A DNA stretch of 64,000 nucleotides from Candidatus Xianfuyuplasma coldseepsis. GTDB taxonomy: Bacteria > Bacillota_I > Bacilli_A > Izemoplasmatales > Izemoplasmataceae. Position 1 is the stretch's first letter. Every line of letters starts with the position of its first letter. The stretch covers positions 1,268,698 to 1,332,697 of the forward strand of contig NZ_CP048914.1 of NCBI RefSeq assembly GCF_014023125.1, read 5' to 3'. Under the pieces are notes generated by a model. The model was not told the origin of the DNA and searched no databases. It saw only the letters and a list, made by a program, of their open reading frames with translations. The position numbers were made by a program, and so were the translations under genes. Below, piece by piece: positions 35,902-45,466 of the stretch.

Positions 35902-37971
35902 ATGGCTCGAGAGTATAGTTTAAAAATGACTCGTAATATAGGGATCATGGCTCATATCGATGCTGGTAAGACAACGGCTACGGAACGTATTCTGTATCAC
36001 ACTGGACGTATTCACAAAATTGGTGAAACCCACGATGGGGCGAGCCAAATGGACTGGATGGAACAAGAACAAGAACGTGGAATTACAATCACATCGGCAG
36101 CAACCACTGCCCATTGGAGAGAACACCGCGTCAACATCATTGATACGCCAGGACACGTCGATTTTACAGTAGAGGTATCACGATCACTTCGTGTCTTAGA
36201 CGGTAGTGTAGCCTTGTTGGATGCACAAGCAGGTGTTGAACCCCAAACTGAAACAGTTTGGCGTCAAGCAAACGATTATAAAGTTCCGCGAATTGTATTT
36301 GCGAACAAAATGGATAAAATTGGAGCCGACTTTGCCTTTAGTGTTCGCACATTAGGGGAACGCTTAGGTGCAAACGCCGCTGCCATCCAATGGCCCATTG
36401 GTAGTGAAGCGGACTTTGATGGAATCATCGACCTAGTGGAAATGACCGCATGGATGTACGATGGTGCACCCGAAGAAATTCCTGAAGAAGTAGAGATTCC
36501 AGATTACCTACAAGAAACAGCTGAAGAAAAACGGATCGAGTTAATCGAGACCGTTGCCGAATTGGATGAAGAATTAATGATGCTTTACCTCGAAGGTGAA
36601 GAGATCGATGCGGATACCCTTCGCACTGCCATCCGAAACGCAACATTAAGCGTTCAATTCTTCCCTGTATTATGTGGATCAGCATTTAAAAACAAAGGAG
36701 TAAAATTACTCCTGGATGCCGTGATTGCATATTTACCTTCACCCCTAGATGTCGCTGCCGTCAAAGGAATCGACAAACAAGGTGAAGACTTAATCATAGA
36801 AGCATCGGATCAAGCGGAATTTGCTGCCCTCGCATTTAAAGTTATGACCGACCCATTTGTTGGGAAACTAACGTTCTTCCGGGTGTATGCCGGGAAATTA
36901 GCCAAAGGTTCGTATGTATATAATGCAACCAAGGAAAAGAAAGAACGTGTTGGTCGAATCTTACAAATGCATGCGAATAGCCGTGAGGAGATCGATATGG
37001 TGTACGCCGGAGACATAGCGGCCGCCGTTGGACTGAAAAACACTTCCACCGGCGATACCTTATGTAACGATAAGAACTATATCATCTTAGAAAAAATGGT
37101 CTTCCCAGAACCGGTAATCAGCGTTGCCATTGAACCCAATAGCCGCGCCGATCAAGATAAAATGGGAATCGCCTTAAGCAAACTGGCCGAAGAAGATCCA
37201 ACGTTTAGAACGTATACGGATCAAGAAACAGGCCAAACAATCATCGCTGGTATGGGTGAACTTCACCTCGATATCATCGTTGATCGGATGAAACGCGAAT
37301 TCAAGGTTGCCGCAAACGTCGGACAACCACAAGTATCCTATCGTGAGACGATTACAACCTCGGCTCAAATCGAAGGTAAATTCGTGCGTCAATCCGGGGG
37401 ACGTGGACAATATGGACATGTCTGGATTGAATTTGAACCGAATCCGGAAAAAGGATACGAGTTCGTCGATAAAATCGTTGGTGGGGTTGTTCCAAGAGAA
37501 TACATTCCGGTCGTTAATAAAGGACTGGAAGAAAGCTTGGAATCCGGTATTCTTGCTGGATACCCAATCATCGACTTGAAAGCTACCTTATATGATGGTA
37601 GTTACCATGACGTTGACAGTAGTGAGATGGCGTTTAAAATTGCCGCAAGCATGGCGCTGAAAAAAGCCAAAGAAGCTTGTAAAGCAATTCTGTTAGAACC
37701 ACTGATGAATGTTGATGTCATCGTACCGGATGAATATCTCGGTAACGTCATTGGCGACATTACAAGTCGTCGCGGACGCATGGAAGGTCAAACCCAACGT
37801 GGTAACGCCCTCCAAATTACTGCTAAAGTTCCCCTCGCAGAAATGTTTGGGTATGCTACATCGCTTCGCTCTAATACACAGGGCCGCGGGAACTACACAA
37901 TGCAGTTTTCACATTATGAAGCATGCCCTAAGTCAATTGCCGAAGAAGTTATCAAACGTCGAAACGGGTAA
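35902..37971 (+). CDS. fusA: elongation factor G
   Basis: 689 aa. G domain with G1 [15 protein letters not shown]2/G3 [13 protein letters not shown] and DTPGHVDF, G4 NKMDK; the [16 protein letters not shown] region, domain [22 protein letters not shown] and domain [21 protein letters not shown] are intact. It drives translocation and, with RRF, ribosome recycling. 15 bases after rpsG. Confidence 0.97.
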   Translation: MAREYSLKMTRNIGIMAHIDAGKTTATERILYHTGRIHKIGETHDGASQMDWMEQEQERGITITSAATTAHWREHRVNIIDTPGHVDFTVEVSRSLRVLDGSVALLDAQAGVEPQTETVWRQANDYKVPRIVFANKMDKIGADFAFSVRTLGERLGANAAAIQWPIGSEADFDGIIDLVEMTAWMYDGAPEEIPEEVEIPDYLQETAEEKRIELIETVAELDEELMMLYLEGEEIDADTLRTAIRNATLSVQFFPVLCGSAFKNKGVKLLLDAVIAYLPSPLDVAAVKGIDKQGEDLIIEASDQAEFAALAFKVMTDPFVGKLTFFRVYAGKLAKGSYVYNATKEKKERVGRILQMHANSREEIDMVYAGDIAAAVGLKNTSTGDTLCNDKNYIILEKMVFPEPVISVAIEPNSRADQDKMGIALSKLAEEDPTFRTYTDQETGQTIIAGMGELHLDIIVDRMKREFKVAANVGQPQVSYRETITTSAQIEGKFVRQSGGRGQYGHVWIEFEPNPEKGYEFVDKIVGGVVPREYIPVVNKGLEESLESGILAGYPIIDLKATLYDGSYHDVDSSEMAFKIAASMALKKAKEACKAILLEPLMNVDVIVPDEYLGNVIGDITSRRGRMEGQTQRGNALQITAKVPLAEMFGYATSLRSNTQGRGNYTMQFSHYEACPKSIAEEVIKRRNG

Positions 37972-37984
37972 TATGACTTAAAAC

Positions 37985-38013
37985 TTGCATTATATATTAT
38001 AATGCGATAAAAT
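37985..38013 (+). promoter_or_regulatory. promoter of tuf overlapped by a perfect palindrome
   Basis: TTGCAT (37985-37990), 17-base spacer, TAAAAT (38008-38013). GCATTATA / TATAATGC with a 3-base centre (37987-38005) runs from the -35 through most of the spacer; this could bind a regulator or simply contain a second -10-like TATAAT. Confidence 0.65.
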
Positions 38014-38062
38014 ATGTTTGGTAAAAAATAACAATATACAAAAATTATAGGAGGAAATCTTA

Positions 38063-39253
38063 ATGGCTAAAGAAAAATTTGTCCGGAATAAACCTCATAT
38101 GAATATCGGTACAATCGGACACGTAGACCATGGTAAAACCACATTAACTGCTGCAATCGCAACCATCCTTGCTAAACGAGGAGTTGGGAACACGAAAGCT
38201 GCAGACTATGCATCAATCGATAACGCACCTGAAGAACGCGAAAGAGGTATTACAATCAATACCGCTCACATCGAGTATGAAACAGAAGCTCGTCACTATG
38301 CACACGTAGACTGCCCAGGACATGCGGACTATGTCAAAAACATGATCACTGGTGCTGCACAAATGGATGGAGCAATCTTAGTTGTATCTGCTGCAGACGG
38401 AGCAATGCCTCAAACTCGTGAACACATCTTACTTGCTCGCCAAGTTGGTGTTCCAAAATTAATCGTCTTCATGAACAAAACAGACCAAGTAGACGATGAT
38501 GAATTATTAGAATTAGTTGAAATGGAAATTCGTGAATTATTAGACGAATATGAATTCCCTGGAGACGACATTCCTGTTATTATGGGTTCTGCTTTATTAG
38601 CACTTAATGGTGACGAAGCTCACGAAGAAAAAATTATGGAATTAATGGAAGCTGTCGATGAATACTTCGAAGATCCAGTTCGTGAAACTGACAAACCATT
38701 CTTAATGCCTGTCGAAGACGTATTCAGTATTACTGGACGCGGAACCGTTGCTACTGGTCGTGTAGACCGTGGAACTGTTAAAGTTGGAGATCCTGTTGAA
38801 ATTGTTGGTATCAAAGATACTGCAAACTCTGTAGTAACTGGTGTTGAAATGTTCCGTAAATTATTGGACCGTGCAGAAGCAGGGGACAACATTGGAGCAT
38901 TATTACGCGGTACAAAACGTGAAGACATCCAACGTGGACAAGTATTAGCAAAACCAAAATCCGTTACACCTCATACAAAATTTGAAGGACAAGTATACGT
39001 TCTATCAAAAGAAGAAGGTGGACGTCACACTCCATTCTTCAGTAACTATCGTCCTCAATTCTACTTCCGTACTACGGACGTAACTGGTGTTATCGAATTA
39101 CCAGCTGGTGTTGAAATGGTTATGCCTGGCGACGACGTTACAATGATCGTTGATCTTATTCACCCAATCGCATTGGAACAAGGAACCAAGTTCTCAATCC
39201 GCGAAGGTGGACGTACCGTTGGTGCAGGTAACGTTTCAAAAATCTTTGAATAA
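38063..39253 (+). CDS. tuf: elongation factor Tu
   Basis: 396 aa, about the standard length. G1 [14 protein letters not shown], switch [16 protein letters not shown]3 [21 protein letters not shown]4 NKTDQVD, G5 SALLAL; domains 2 and 3 end with [19 protein letters not shown]. It delivers aminoacyl-tRNA to the ribosome. AGGAGG site; 91 bases after fusA with its own promoter, so it can be expressed apart from the rest of the str operon. Confidence 0.98.
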   Translation: MAKEKFVRNKPHMNIGTIGHVDHGKTTLTAAIATILAKRGVGNTKAADYASIDNAPEERERGITINTAHIEYETEARHYAHVDCPGHADYVKNMITGAAQMDGAILVVSAADGAMPQTREHILLARQVGVPKLIVFMNKTDQVDDDELLELVEMEIRELLDEYEFPGDDIPVIMGSALLALNGDEAHEEKIMELMEAVDEYFEDPVRETDKPFLMPVEDVFSITGRGTVATGRVDRGTVKVGDPVEIVGIKDTANSVVTGVEMFRKLLDRAEAGDNIGALLRGTKREDIQRGQVLAKPKSVTPHTKFEGQVYVLSKEEGGRHTPFFSNYRPQFYFRTTDVTGVIELPAGVEMVMPGDDVTMIVDLIHPIALEQGTKFSIREGGRTVGAGNVSKIFE

Positions 39254-39273
39254 TACCTAATCTACAAAAAATG

Positions 39274-39298
39274 AAAAGAGACTTCGGTCTCTTTTTTT
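39274..39298 (+). terminator. terminator after tuf
   Basis: AAAAGAGAC TTCG GTCTCTTTT with a following T-run; a stable UUCG tetraloop. Confidence 0.93.
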
Positions 39299-39303
39299 AT
39301 GTA

Positions 39304-39326
39304 GCTAGATATGACTTATATCTAGC
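39304..39326. promoter_or_regulatory. perfect 9-bp inverted repeat upstream of the membrane-protein cluster
   Basis: GCTAGATAT GACTT ATATCTAGC, between the tuf terminator and the promoter at 39352. No T-run follows, so it is more like an operator than a terminator. Confidence 0.5.
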
Positions 39327-39351
39327 CATTTTATTAAATTCTATGAGAAGG

Positions 39352-39381
39352 TTGTATGAGTTTATCACATGATGATATAAT
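39352..39381 (+). promoter_or_regulatory. promoter of the 39409-40928 cluster
   Basis: TTGTAT (39352-39357), 18-base spacer, TATAAT (39376-39381) with an extended -10 TG (39373-39374). Confidence 0.65.
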
Positions 39382-39408
39382 AGACCTTGTATTATAGGGG
39401 GTGTACGA

Positions 39409-40119
39409 ATGAAAATATCATTGCCATATGTCGCAGGAATTACCTTAATTCTAGTATTAAGTCATGCGTTTTTGGGGTATTTCAACGTGGAAGTAACGGA
39501 TAGTCATTCCCTTATTCAGTATATACCTATTGTCAGTGTAGGTGTTGTATTCATGACGATGTTGAATCTAACATTCAATTATTTTGCCCCACTGTATTAT
39601 AACAATGGGGAACGAGAAACCATTTATCACACTCACGTGGGAACGTTATTAAAGGACAGCTATACCACCCCATTCTTCGAGTCGGTCGTAATCGAAAATA
39701 TCCATAAACAGATTCAGAATACGACTTGTACGATAAAACAAACTGAGGATCATCACTATCAACTGACGGACTGGAAACGGAAAACACCTTTGTTGTCGAG
39801 TACATCCCTACGTTTTTCGCGTGATGATACTGTGACAAATATGGATATATACACCGTGCACTTGGCGAACAATTATGTTAGTATATTCAAACTATTACTT
39901 GCTGTTATTACGGTGTCCCTATCGTTTTACACCAGTGTTCTTGCGCTGGTTGGGATGTTTGCGATACATATTTATTCCGTTGTTCAAGGATATGCACTTC
40001 GATGGCAACTCCGTACAAATTTAGATGAGTATCACGATATCCTTGACAAAGCCACGGATGTCTACGAATTATCAAATCACGAATCACGAGATACTACGGT
40101 ATGGGGACAATTTCAATAG
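39409..40119 (+). CDS. membrane protein of unknown function
   Basis: 236 aa, AGGGGGTG before the ATG. Two hydrophobic segments at the N-terminus (~4-24, ~35-58), a polar middle of ~95 residues, then two adjacent hydrophobic segments (~156-175, ~178-197) and a ~40-residue polar tail with DEYHDILDKATDVYELSN. I do not recognise the family. First of three closely spaced membrane-protein genes. Confidence 0.65.
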   Translation: MKISLPYVAGITLILVLSHAFLGYFNVEVTDSHSLIQYIPIVSVGVVFMTMLNLTFNYFAPLYYNNGERETIYHTHVGTLLKDSYTTPFFESVVIENIHKQIQNTTCTIKQTEDHHYQLTDWKRKTPLLSSTSLRFSRDDTVTNMDIYTVHLANNYVSIFKLLLAVITVSLSFYTSVLALVGMFAIHIYSVVQGYALRWQLRTNLDEYHDILDKATDVYELSNHESRDTTVWGQFQ

Positions 40120-40132
40120 GAAGGGATTATTT

Positions 40133-40630
40133 ATGAGACTACAAATTACAAAACCAATTGCCTACTTCTACGGTGTGCTTACCATTGTTATCATTATCGG
40201 ATTGATTGTGATGTATATCTTTGTCTGGAACTCGCACATCCGTGATATCAACGGGGATGATACATCACTGAATACACTGGACAATTTAAATGAACCTGTA
40301 GAGCTCGGGAATTATGACTATACAGCGTTTATGAAGAATGAAATGGATACCGATAACTTCTCGCGGTATGAAGCGCGTAAAGTCAGTGGGTTTATGTTAT
40401 TACGAAGTATCGTTGTTCGATCGGATACTACCAATCTAACGATATCCAGCGACCTTGAACAAGGAAACTGTGAAATTGCTGTAGTAAGTTCTTCGGGGGA
40501 TATTTTATATCGTGTAGAAGACTACAATGGTAATAACTTCACATCGTTAAATACTGAAGGAATCAATACGGTATATGTAGTAATGGGTGTTGAATCCGCA
40601 CGTATTGACGTTACGGTCACGGAAAAATAG
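40133..40630 (+). CDS. membrane-anchored protein with extracytoplasmic domain
   Basis: 165 aa from the ATG at 40133 behind AGGAAGGGAT; an upstream in-frame ATG at 40025 would overlap the previous gene by ~95 bases and has no site. One membrane helix (~12-33), then a ~130-residue domain rich in short beta-type segments (TNLTISSDLEQGNCEIAVVS, INTVYVVMGVESARIDVTVT), probably a small beta-sandwich outside the cell. Unknown function. Confidence 0.65.
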   Translation: MRLQITKPIAYFYGVLTIVIIIGLIVMYIFVWNSHIRDINGDDTSLNTLDNLNEPVELGNYDYTAFMKNEMDTDNFSRYEARKVSGFMLLRSIVVRSDTTNLTISSDLEQGNCEIAVVSSSGDILYRVEDYNGNNFTSLNTEGINTVYVVMGVESARIDVTVTEK

Positions 40631-40640
40631 CGGTGAATAG

Positions 40641-40928
40641 ATGAATTTATATCTGAAAACAGTATTAACATATAGCGGTGTATTACTTACATTTATAATC
40701 CAAGTGACATTATTTTCAATGTATCACAATATCTTTCTGTTTTTTCTTCCATTTATTGTGTTTGGATTAATTTTAGATGCGATAAAACGTCGTTCAGGTG
40801 AACCGAAATCAAGAGGGTTCATTACTCTTCAAAGGAGTGAGATTACACTCCTATATGTTATTGTTAATCTAGCTCTCGCAGTAGGAGTCGTTGTAGTAAC
40901 ATTTATTTTCGCTATTGTGTTTTTATAA
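40641..40928 (+). CDS. small membrane protein
   Basis: 95 aa, three hydrophobic segments (~5-24, ~27-43, ~68-93) with a basic loop (DAIKRRSGEPKSRG) between the second and third. 10 bases after the previous gene, so probably one operon. No family recognised. Confidence 0.6.
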   Translation: MNLYLKTVLTYSGVLLTFIIQVTLFSMYHNIFLFFLPFIVFGLILDAIKRRSGEPKSRGFITLQRSEITLLYVIVNLALAVGVVVVTFIFAIVFL

Positions 40929-40969
40929 TGAGTAATATGGTACAAGTTATATAGGAAAGGATATACACT

Positions 40970-42241
40970 ATGGGACACACACATCTTACAGTACAAGGTC
41001 GGGATTTCTATATTAATGGAAAACCTGTGTATGATGAAATTGAGAACCATCCAGCGTCAAAAGGACTACTGATGAACTCCCGTTTTATCCAAGGGATCTT
41101 TGATGACAAAACCGATCGAATACGGTATAACCGATTTGGTAAAGTATTTGATGCCAATCAAAATACCGAAGATTTTATTGCGGCATTACCACAGTGGTAT
41201 GCTTATGGACTACGTGCCGTAACGGTTGGGATTCAAGGTGGAATGCCAGTATTTACCACGGATGTTCGGACGATTGACAACAATCCGTTTGGTCCCGATG
41301 GGACATCATTTGATGAGAGATACGCAAACCGATTAGACAGGATTATCCGAGCTGCGGATAAGATCGGTATGGTCATTATTATCAATATTTTGTATTGGGC
41401 TCAATCGCTTCGGTTTAATAATGATGAAGCGATTATTGCCGCATTGAAGACTTGTTCGGCGTTCTTGAAAAAGGGTGCGTATACCAATGTCATAGTCGAT
41501 GTTGCCAACGAATATAATATCGATATGTGGAATGAACTTCCAATTATCCAAAACCCAAAAAGTATGAGAAAACTAATTCAACTCGTACAAGAAGAAACTG
41601 GTGGTATGCTTGTCGGTAGTAGCGGCGGTGGTGGTTTAATTGACAAAGAAGTGGCGGATGCTAGTGATGTTGTCTTAGTACACGGTAACGGACTTACCAG
41701 AGGTGAGTACTATGACTTTATTCAACATGTGAAAACGATCGCTCCGAACAAACCAATTCTTTGTAATGAAGATTCTCCGTGTATCTCACGATTAGATGTT
41801 GCTTATGAAACGCATACATCGTGGGGACACTATGATAATTTTACCAAACAGGAACCCCCATGCGATTGGGGTATCACCAAAGGACAAGATTTCTTTTTTG
41901 CGAGACGTATGGCACAAGTACTGGGCATTGATATTCCTACATTACCTAAAGATGAACAATTCTATCTTCAAGGGTTAGAACCTCTTACAGTAACGCAAGG
42001 AAAACGATGGATACGTCTGACCGCAGAATATCCGGAAAAAATTAACTATGTAAATTATTATCGCAATGGGAAACCAATCTATCGCTCGTATGATGAACCG
42101 TATTTTCTATATCGTGAAACCACATGGATTCAAGGACCGTGGAATGTTCAAGAAGACGATCAAGAATGGACTGCAGAAGTGGTACTTAGTGATGGTACAA
42201 AAGTAATAAAAACGGTTGCTGATACCGAAGGTGAATCGTGA
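40970..42241 (+). CDS. glycoside hydrolase-like TIM-barrel protein (clan A / GH5-like)
   Basis: 423 aa, AGGAAAGG before the ATG. No signal peptide, so cytoplasmic. A TIM-barrel glycosidase pattern is visible: FIAALPQWYAYGLRAVTVGI, a strand MVIIINILYW, the acid/base-type motif VIVDVANEYNID with Asn-Glu, a further strand VVLVHGNGL, and a candidate nucleophile Glu in KPILCNEDSPC. The C-terminal ~80 residues (YVNYYRNGKPIYRSYDEPYF, WTAEVVLSDGTKVIK) resemble a small beta domain. The substrate is not deducible. The stop overlaps the start of the acetyltransferase gene by four bases, so the two are translated together. Confidence 0.72.
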   Translation: MGHTHLTVQGRDFYINGKPVYDEIENHPASKGLLMNSRFIQGIFDDKTDRIRYNRFGKVFDANQNTEDFIAALPQWYAYGLRAVTVGIQGGMPVFTTDVRTIDNNPFGPDGTSFDERYANRLDRIIRAADKIGMVIIINILYWAQSLRFNNDEAIIAALKTCSAFLKKGAYTNVIVDVANEYNIDMWNELPIIQNPKSMRKLIQLVQEETGGMLVGSSGGGGLIDKEVADASDVVLVHGNGLTRGEYYDFIQHVKTIAPNKPILCNEDSPCISRLDVAYETHTSWGHYDNFTKQEPPCDWGITKGQDFFFARRMAQVLGIDIPTLPKDEQFYLQGLEPLTVTQGKRWIRLTAEYPEKINYVNYYRNGKPIYRSYDEPYFLYRETTWIQGPWNVQEDDQEWTAEVVLSDGTKVIKTVADTEGES

Positions 42242-42765
42242 TAACTCTCGTGCAACCACACAAAGATCTTGAACAAGAGATCTTTGACTATAAAGCGGAA
42301 ATGATCGAAGCAGGGGATACGGAATTATCGGGGTGTGGAAGTTTGGATAAATATGATGATTACGATCATTGGATTCGTCATATTAAAACATACTCAAACA
42401 AAGATACGTTGCCGGAAGGATATGTCGAAGGTAGTCAGTGGGTATTGGTAGATACCGCGAGAAATAGAGTGCTTGGTTTTGTGAATATCAGACATTATCT
42501 CAATGATTTCTTACGGAACTATGGTGGACATATTGGGTATAGTATACGGCCTAGTGAACGCCGAAAGGGGTATGCTAAACTTCAATTGCAACTAGCGTTA
42601 CATCACCTTCAATCATTAGGGGTTCAAAAAGCACTTGTCACTTGTGATGTTGCCAATATTGGATCCTATAAAACCATTGAAGCCTGTGGTGGAGTATTGG
42701 AAGATATAGTTTATTCTAAAGAACATGGTCATACGAAGCGGTATTGGATCACGTTGAAAAAATAA
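42238..42765 (+). CDS. GNAT-family N-acetyltransferase
   Basis: 175 aa from a GTG inside the overlapping GTGA with the preceding gene. Acetyl-CoA-binding motif A is clear: GHIGYSIRPSERRKGYAKLQLQLALHHL (R/Q-x-x-G-x-G/A type), followed by the ALVTCDVANIGSYKTIEACGGVLED motif of GNAT enzymes that act on small molecules or proteins. The closest memory match is YokL/YjaB-like GNATs, but the substrate is unknown. Confidence 0.82.
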   Translation: MITLVQPHKDLEQEIFDYKAEMIEAGDTELSGCGSLDKYDDYDHWIRHIKTYSNKDTLPEGYVEGSQWVLVDTARNRVLGFVNIRHYLNDFLRNYGGHIGYSIRPSERRKGYAKLQLQLALHHLQSLGVQKALVTCDVANIGSYKTIEACGGVLEDIVYSKEHGHTKRYWITLKK

Positions 42766-42795
42766 AACAATGACTCGAGTAGTCATTGTTTTTTT
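42764..42795. terminator. bidirectional terminator
   Basis: AAAACAATGACT / AGTCATTGTTTT with a 5-base loop and T-run, between convergent genes. Confidence 0.9.
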
Positions 42796-42798
42796 CTA

Positions 42799-43524
42799 CT
42801 ATTCAACGATTGTGAACTCGGAAAATAACTCTCGTAATAAAACACGAATATTTGATTCTTCTGTTTCACTAAAAATGGGATCAAAATAAATGGAACTTAT
42901 TTCGTTTGCTGTAGTGCTGGTAAGTAGAATGGATTTTTGAGTATAATCTGGAGATATTCCCCCATCAATTGTCGGACTGATGAATGAAATTCTCTTTTCT
43001 ACAAATGATTCAATATCTAGTAGGTATTTCATATAGTTCTCATTGTTCTCTACGAGATTATAGAATTCATCTTCGACATTGATGGTGGCTTGAAAAGAAG
43101 GTCCTTCCGTTCCAGGATACATATACAATCCATCAAACTCATACCCGTCAATACGGAGATAAGCAACCTTGTGTTCGAAGCCTACCATTTCCATTTCATT
43201 ATACATCTCAGTATAAAGTGATACGGCCTGCTCGGCAAACTCAATGTTGAGTGGGGTCTGAGAAGTATCTAGGGTAATATTCAGTTCCAATCTGTTGTTG
43301 ATGATATAATAATACCCAGTTACAGCACTAATGTCATCCCATTCCATATCGCTAACTTTCGTTTCGAAGTGCTTCTTGACAGCGTCGTAACCTTGTTGCA
43401 AACTACATTCGTTTGTACCAGAATATCCACTCTGTAGACAATCAAGGTACGCTCGTTCTTTTTCGATACACGCCGTTAATAACGTGGTTAAAATAAGTAT
43501 CAGTATGAAAGTGATTGTTCTCAT
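42799..43524 (-). CDS. hypothetical lipoprotein
   Basis: 241 aa from the ATG at 43524 behind AAGGAGACAACT; an in-frame ATG at 43557 is less likely. Signal peptide with lipobox LLTAC (Cys ~19), then a soluble domain with Tyr/Glu-rich sequence. No recognisable family. 10 bases after the preceding membrane-protein gene, same operon. Confidence 0.7.
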   Translation of the reverse strand: MRTITFILILILTTLLTACIEKERAYLDCLQSGYSGTNECSLQQGYDAVKKHFETKVSDMEWDDISAVTGYYYIINNRLELNITLDTSQTPLNIEFAEQAVSLYTEMYNEMEMVGFEHKVAYLRIDGYEFDGLYMYPGTEGPSFQATINVEDEFYNLVENNENYMKYLLDIESFVEKRISFISPTIDGGISPDYTQKSILLTSTTANEISSIYFDPIFSETEESNIRVLLRELFSEFTIVE

Positions 43525-43534
43525 AGTTGTCTCC

Positions 43535-44257
43535 TTATGTACAGGTGATATACACATTGTTGAAGTAATTCATGAGTAGTGAAATATAACAGATGGTACT
43601 ATATGCGAGAATAATAATTGTCACGATATCCAATTTTTTTAACTTGAATCGTATCCATACCACAACCATGTATAAAACAAAACCGACAAACGTTAGGATT
43701 ATAATATACTGTAATACGAGATTATTGAATCGGACGTTATACGAGAAGAAATAGAAGAAATAGAACATAAACGTCAAGTTAATGGAGCTCAGCATTAACG
43801 GACGTTCATGGAATGATTCGATACGATTAAAACAGAGATGATCCAACGCATTAAAACTGATGAGAATGATTGGAATCAAATAGAATGCGAAAACAGGGTA
43901 GCATTCTCCAACTGACATCAAGACCATGTAACCTTGATATAGAAACAGCAGAATCAGTACATAAAAACTAATGAAATAACCAATTTTTAAGTTGTCTTGG
44001 AATAATGAATTCTCTTTTTCTTTTGTGACTTTTGAGAAGAAGTACATGGTTGTAAGAATAATAACAAGGGCTGTCAGAGTACCACTAATATAGATTTTAG
44101 TCATTACACTCATTAATAAAAAACGTCGGAACAATAGATTCGCTGTTGAACCAGATAGATAGTATAAACCAATATTGAAATAGGTGATTGTTACCAGAAC
44201 AATTAGTAGTTGAAAATAACGTATGATTCGACGATACTCGTTTTTGATGTCTTCCAT
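43535..44257 (-). CDS. polytopic membrane protein of unknown function
   Basis: 240 aa with GGAGGAGG before the ATG. Six to seven hydrophobic segments spread over the whole length and short basic loops. No motif recognised. First gene of a two-gene leftward unit with the lipoprotein at 42799-43524. Confidence 0.65.
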   Translation of the reverse strand: MEDIKNEYRRIIRYFQLLIVLVTITYFNIGLYYLSGSTANLLFRRFLLMSVMTKIYISGTLTALVIILTTMYFFSKVTKEKENSLFQDNLKIGYFISFYVLILLFLYQGYMVLMSVGECYPVFAFYLIPIILISFNALDHLCFNRIESFHERPLMLSSINLTFMFYFFYFFSYNVRFNNLVLQYIIILTFVGFVLYMVVVWIRFKLKKLDIVTIIILAYSTICYISLLMNYFNNVYITCT

Positions 44258-44481
44258 GATTCCTCCTCCATAAAATATAAATTGAAGACAAGGATATTCT
44301 TGTCTTCATATTTGTGTGGGCCGTTCCCTATACTTGTAGTATATCCTAGATTATAACCAATTTCAAATAAGTATTGCATACCTCATGGTAATATGTACAG
44401 AGTATTTGCGTTGAGTTTAACTTGATAGTTCAATCATATAATGGTACTATTTAGTTGGGAAACAAAGGAAAACCAACACGT

Positions 44482-44515
44482 AAACATACAGCAATTGTGG
44501 ACTGTATGTTTTTTT
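44482..44515 (+). terminator. terminator-like hairpin upstream of the gene at 44532 (attenuator or end of a small RNA)
   Basis: AAACATACAG / CTGTATGTTT with a 10-base loop, then TTTTTTTG, ending ~10 bases before AAGGAGGG of the next gene. A TATAAT is at 44437-44442. The 274-base gap 44258-44531 shows nothing else. Confidence 0.6.
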
Positions 44516-44531
44516 GTATAAGGAGGGCTCT

Positions 44532-45014
44532 ATGGATAATAAACTCACCCTAATACAAGAACTAAAGAATCTTGAAACCAGGACCAAGATAAGACTCATA
44601 GTGTATCTTGTATTATTAATAATTTCAGGAATATACGAGCTTCATACCGTCGTCGTATTGGTATTTGTATTTTCACCGCTTATATTACTGTATATCACCT
44701 TAAGCGATGCCAATAAACGAGAATTGCAAGTGTTTTTTGTGTTCATGGTATCAGCATTCATGCAGATAATCTATTATCTGATATATCATTGGATAGCACT
44801 TCTAACTATTTTTCATGACCCTATCATATGGAAGAATGTAATTTTCACATCAATACTATTGATTATTTCAGTTCTTGCAGTAGTTGTATTGCCTAGATAT
44901 TACTATAAAATCAAGCCCATTGTTCGACGTAGTCTAGCAATCTTATATATCGTGCTGTTCTACCTGGGATCATTATTCTTGATTTGGTTTATTGCTTGGA
45001 CTGGAGTATTTTAA
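44532..45014 (+). CDS. small membrane protein
   Basis: 160 aa from the ATG at 44532 with AAGGAGGGCTCT. Five hydrophobic segments. No family recognised. It is read only if transcription passes the hairpin directly upstream, or if a promoter lies within that hairpin. The following gene starts 2 bases after its stop. Confidence 0.6.
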   Translation: MDNKLTLIQELKNLETRTKIRLIVYLVLLIISGIYELHTVVVLVFVFSPLILLYITLSDANKRELQVFFVFMVSAFMQIIYYLIYHWIALLTIFHDPIIWKNVIFTSILLIISVLAVVVLPRYYYKIKPIVRRSLAILYIVLFYLGSLFLIWFIAWTGVF

Positions 45015-45016
45015 TT

Positions 45017-45439
45017 ATGCGTAGGAGTCATCTATTACTTAGCAAAGGTTTACTATTTCTATTATGGGTTTTCGCAACCTTTCTACCAATTCTAAAAGTT
45101 GAAGAGGAACTTGTACAGGATGAATGGTATTTTGTCTATTTTGATCACATTGTGTTATTACCCCAAAGTATGATATTCCTCGTGATTGTTCTTATTGGTT
45201 GCATTGTAATAGCGCTTGATTTTTGGCTTCCAGTACTTAGCAAGATTATTCTCCTTGTCATTGTAGTAGAATGGTTCATATTCATTCGTGAAATGACAGC
45301 TGTGGTAGCCCATGAACTTCATGAGGAGTTTTATGCAGATGTTGGTAAGGCTTTCGGCTTTTATGCGGTATTACTATTTCCGATATTAGCTGTTACTGTG
45401 TCTTTCTTGCAACCCTATAAACGACATAAAAAAAGCTAG
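45017..45439 (+). CDS. small membrane protein
   Basis: 140 aa from the ATG at 45017, immediately after the previous stop; an in-frame start at 44984 would lie inside the previous gene. Four hydrophobic segments with an acidic loop (KVEEELVQDEWYFVYFD) after the first. No family recognised. Confidence 0.6.
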   Translation: MRRSHLLLSKGLLFLLWVFATFLPILKVEEELVQDEWYFVYFDHIVLLPQSMIFLVIVLIGCIVIALDFWLPVLSKIILLVIVVEWFIFIREMTAVVAHELHEEFYADVGKAFGFYAVLLFPILAVTVSFLQPYKRHKKS

Positions 45440-45466
45440 TAAACTGATTTTACTAGCCTTTTTTAT
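45428..45466. terminator. bidirectional terminator
   Basis: GCTAGTAAA / TTTACTAGC with a CTGAT loop and A/T runs on both sides, between convergent membrane-protein genes. Confidence 0.88.
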
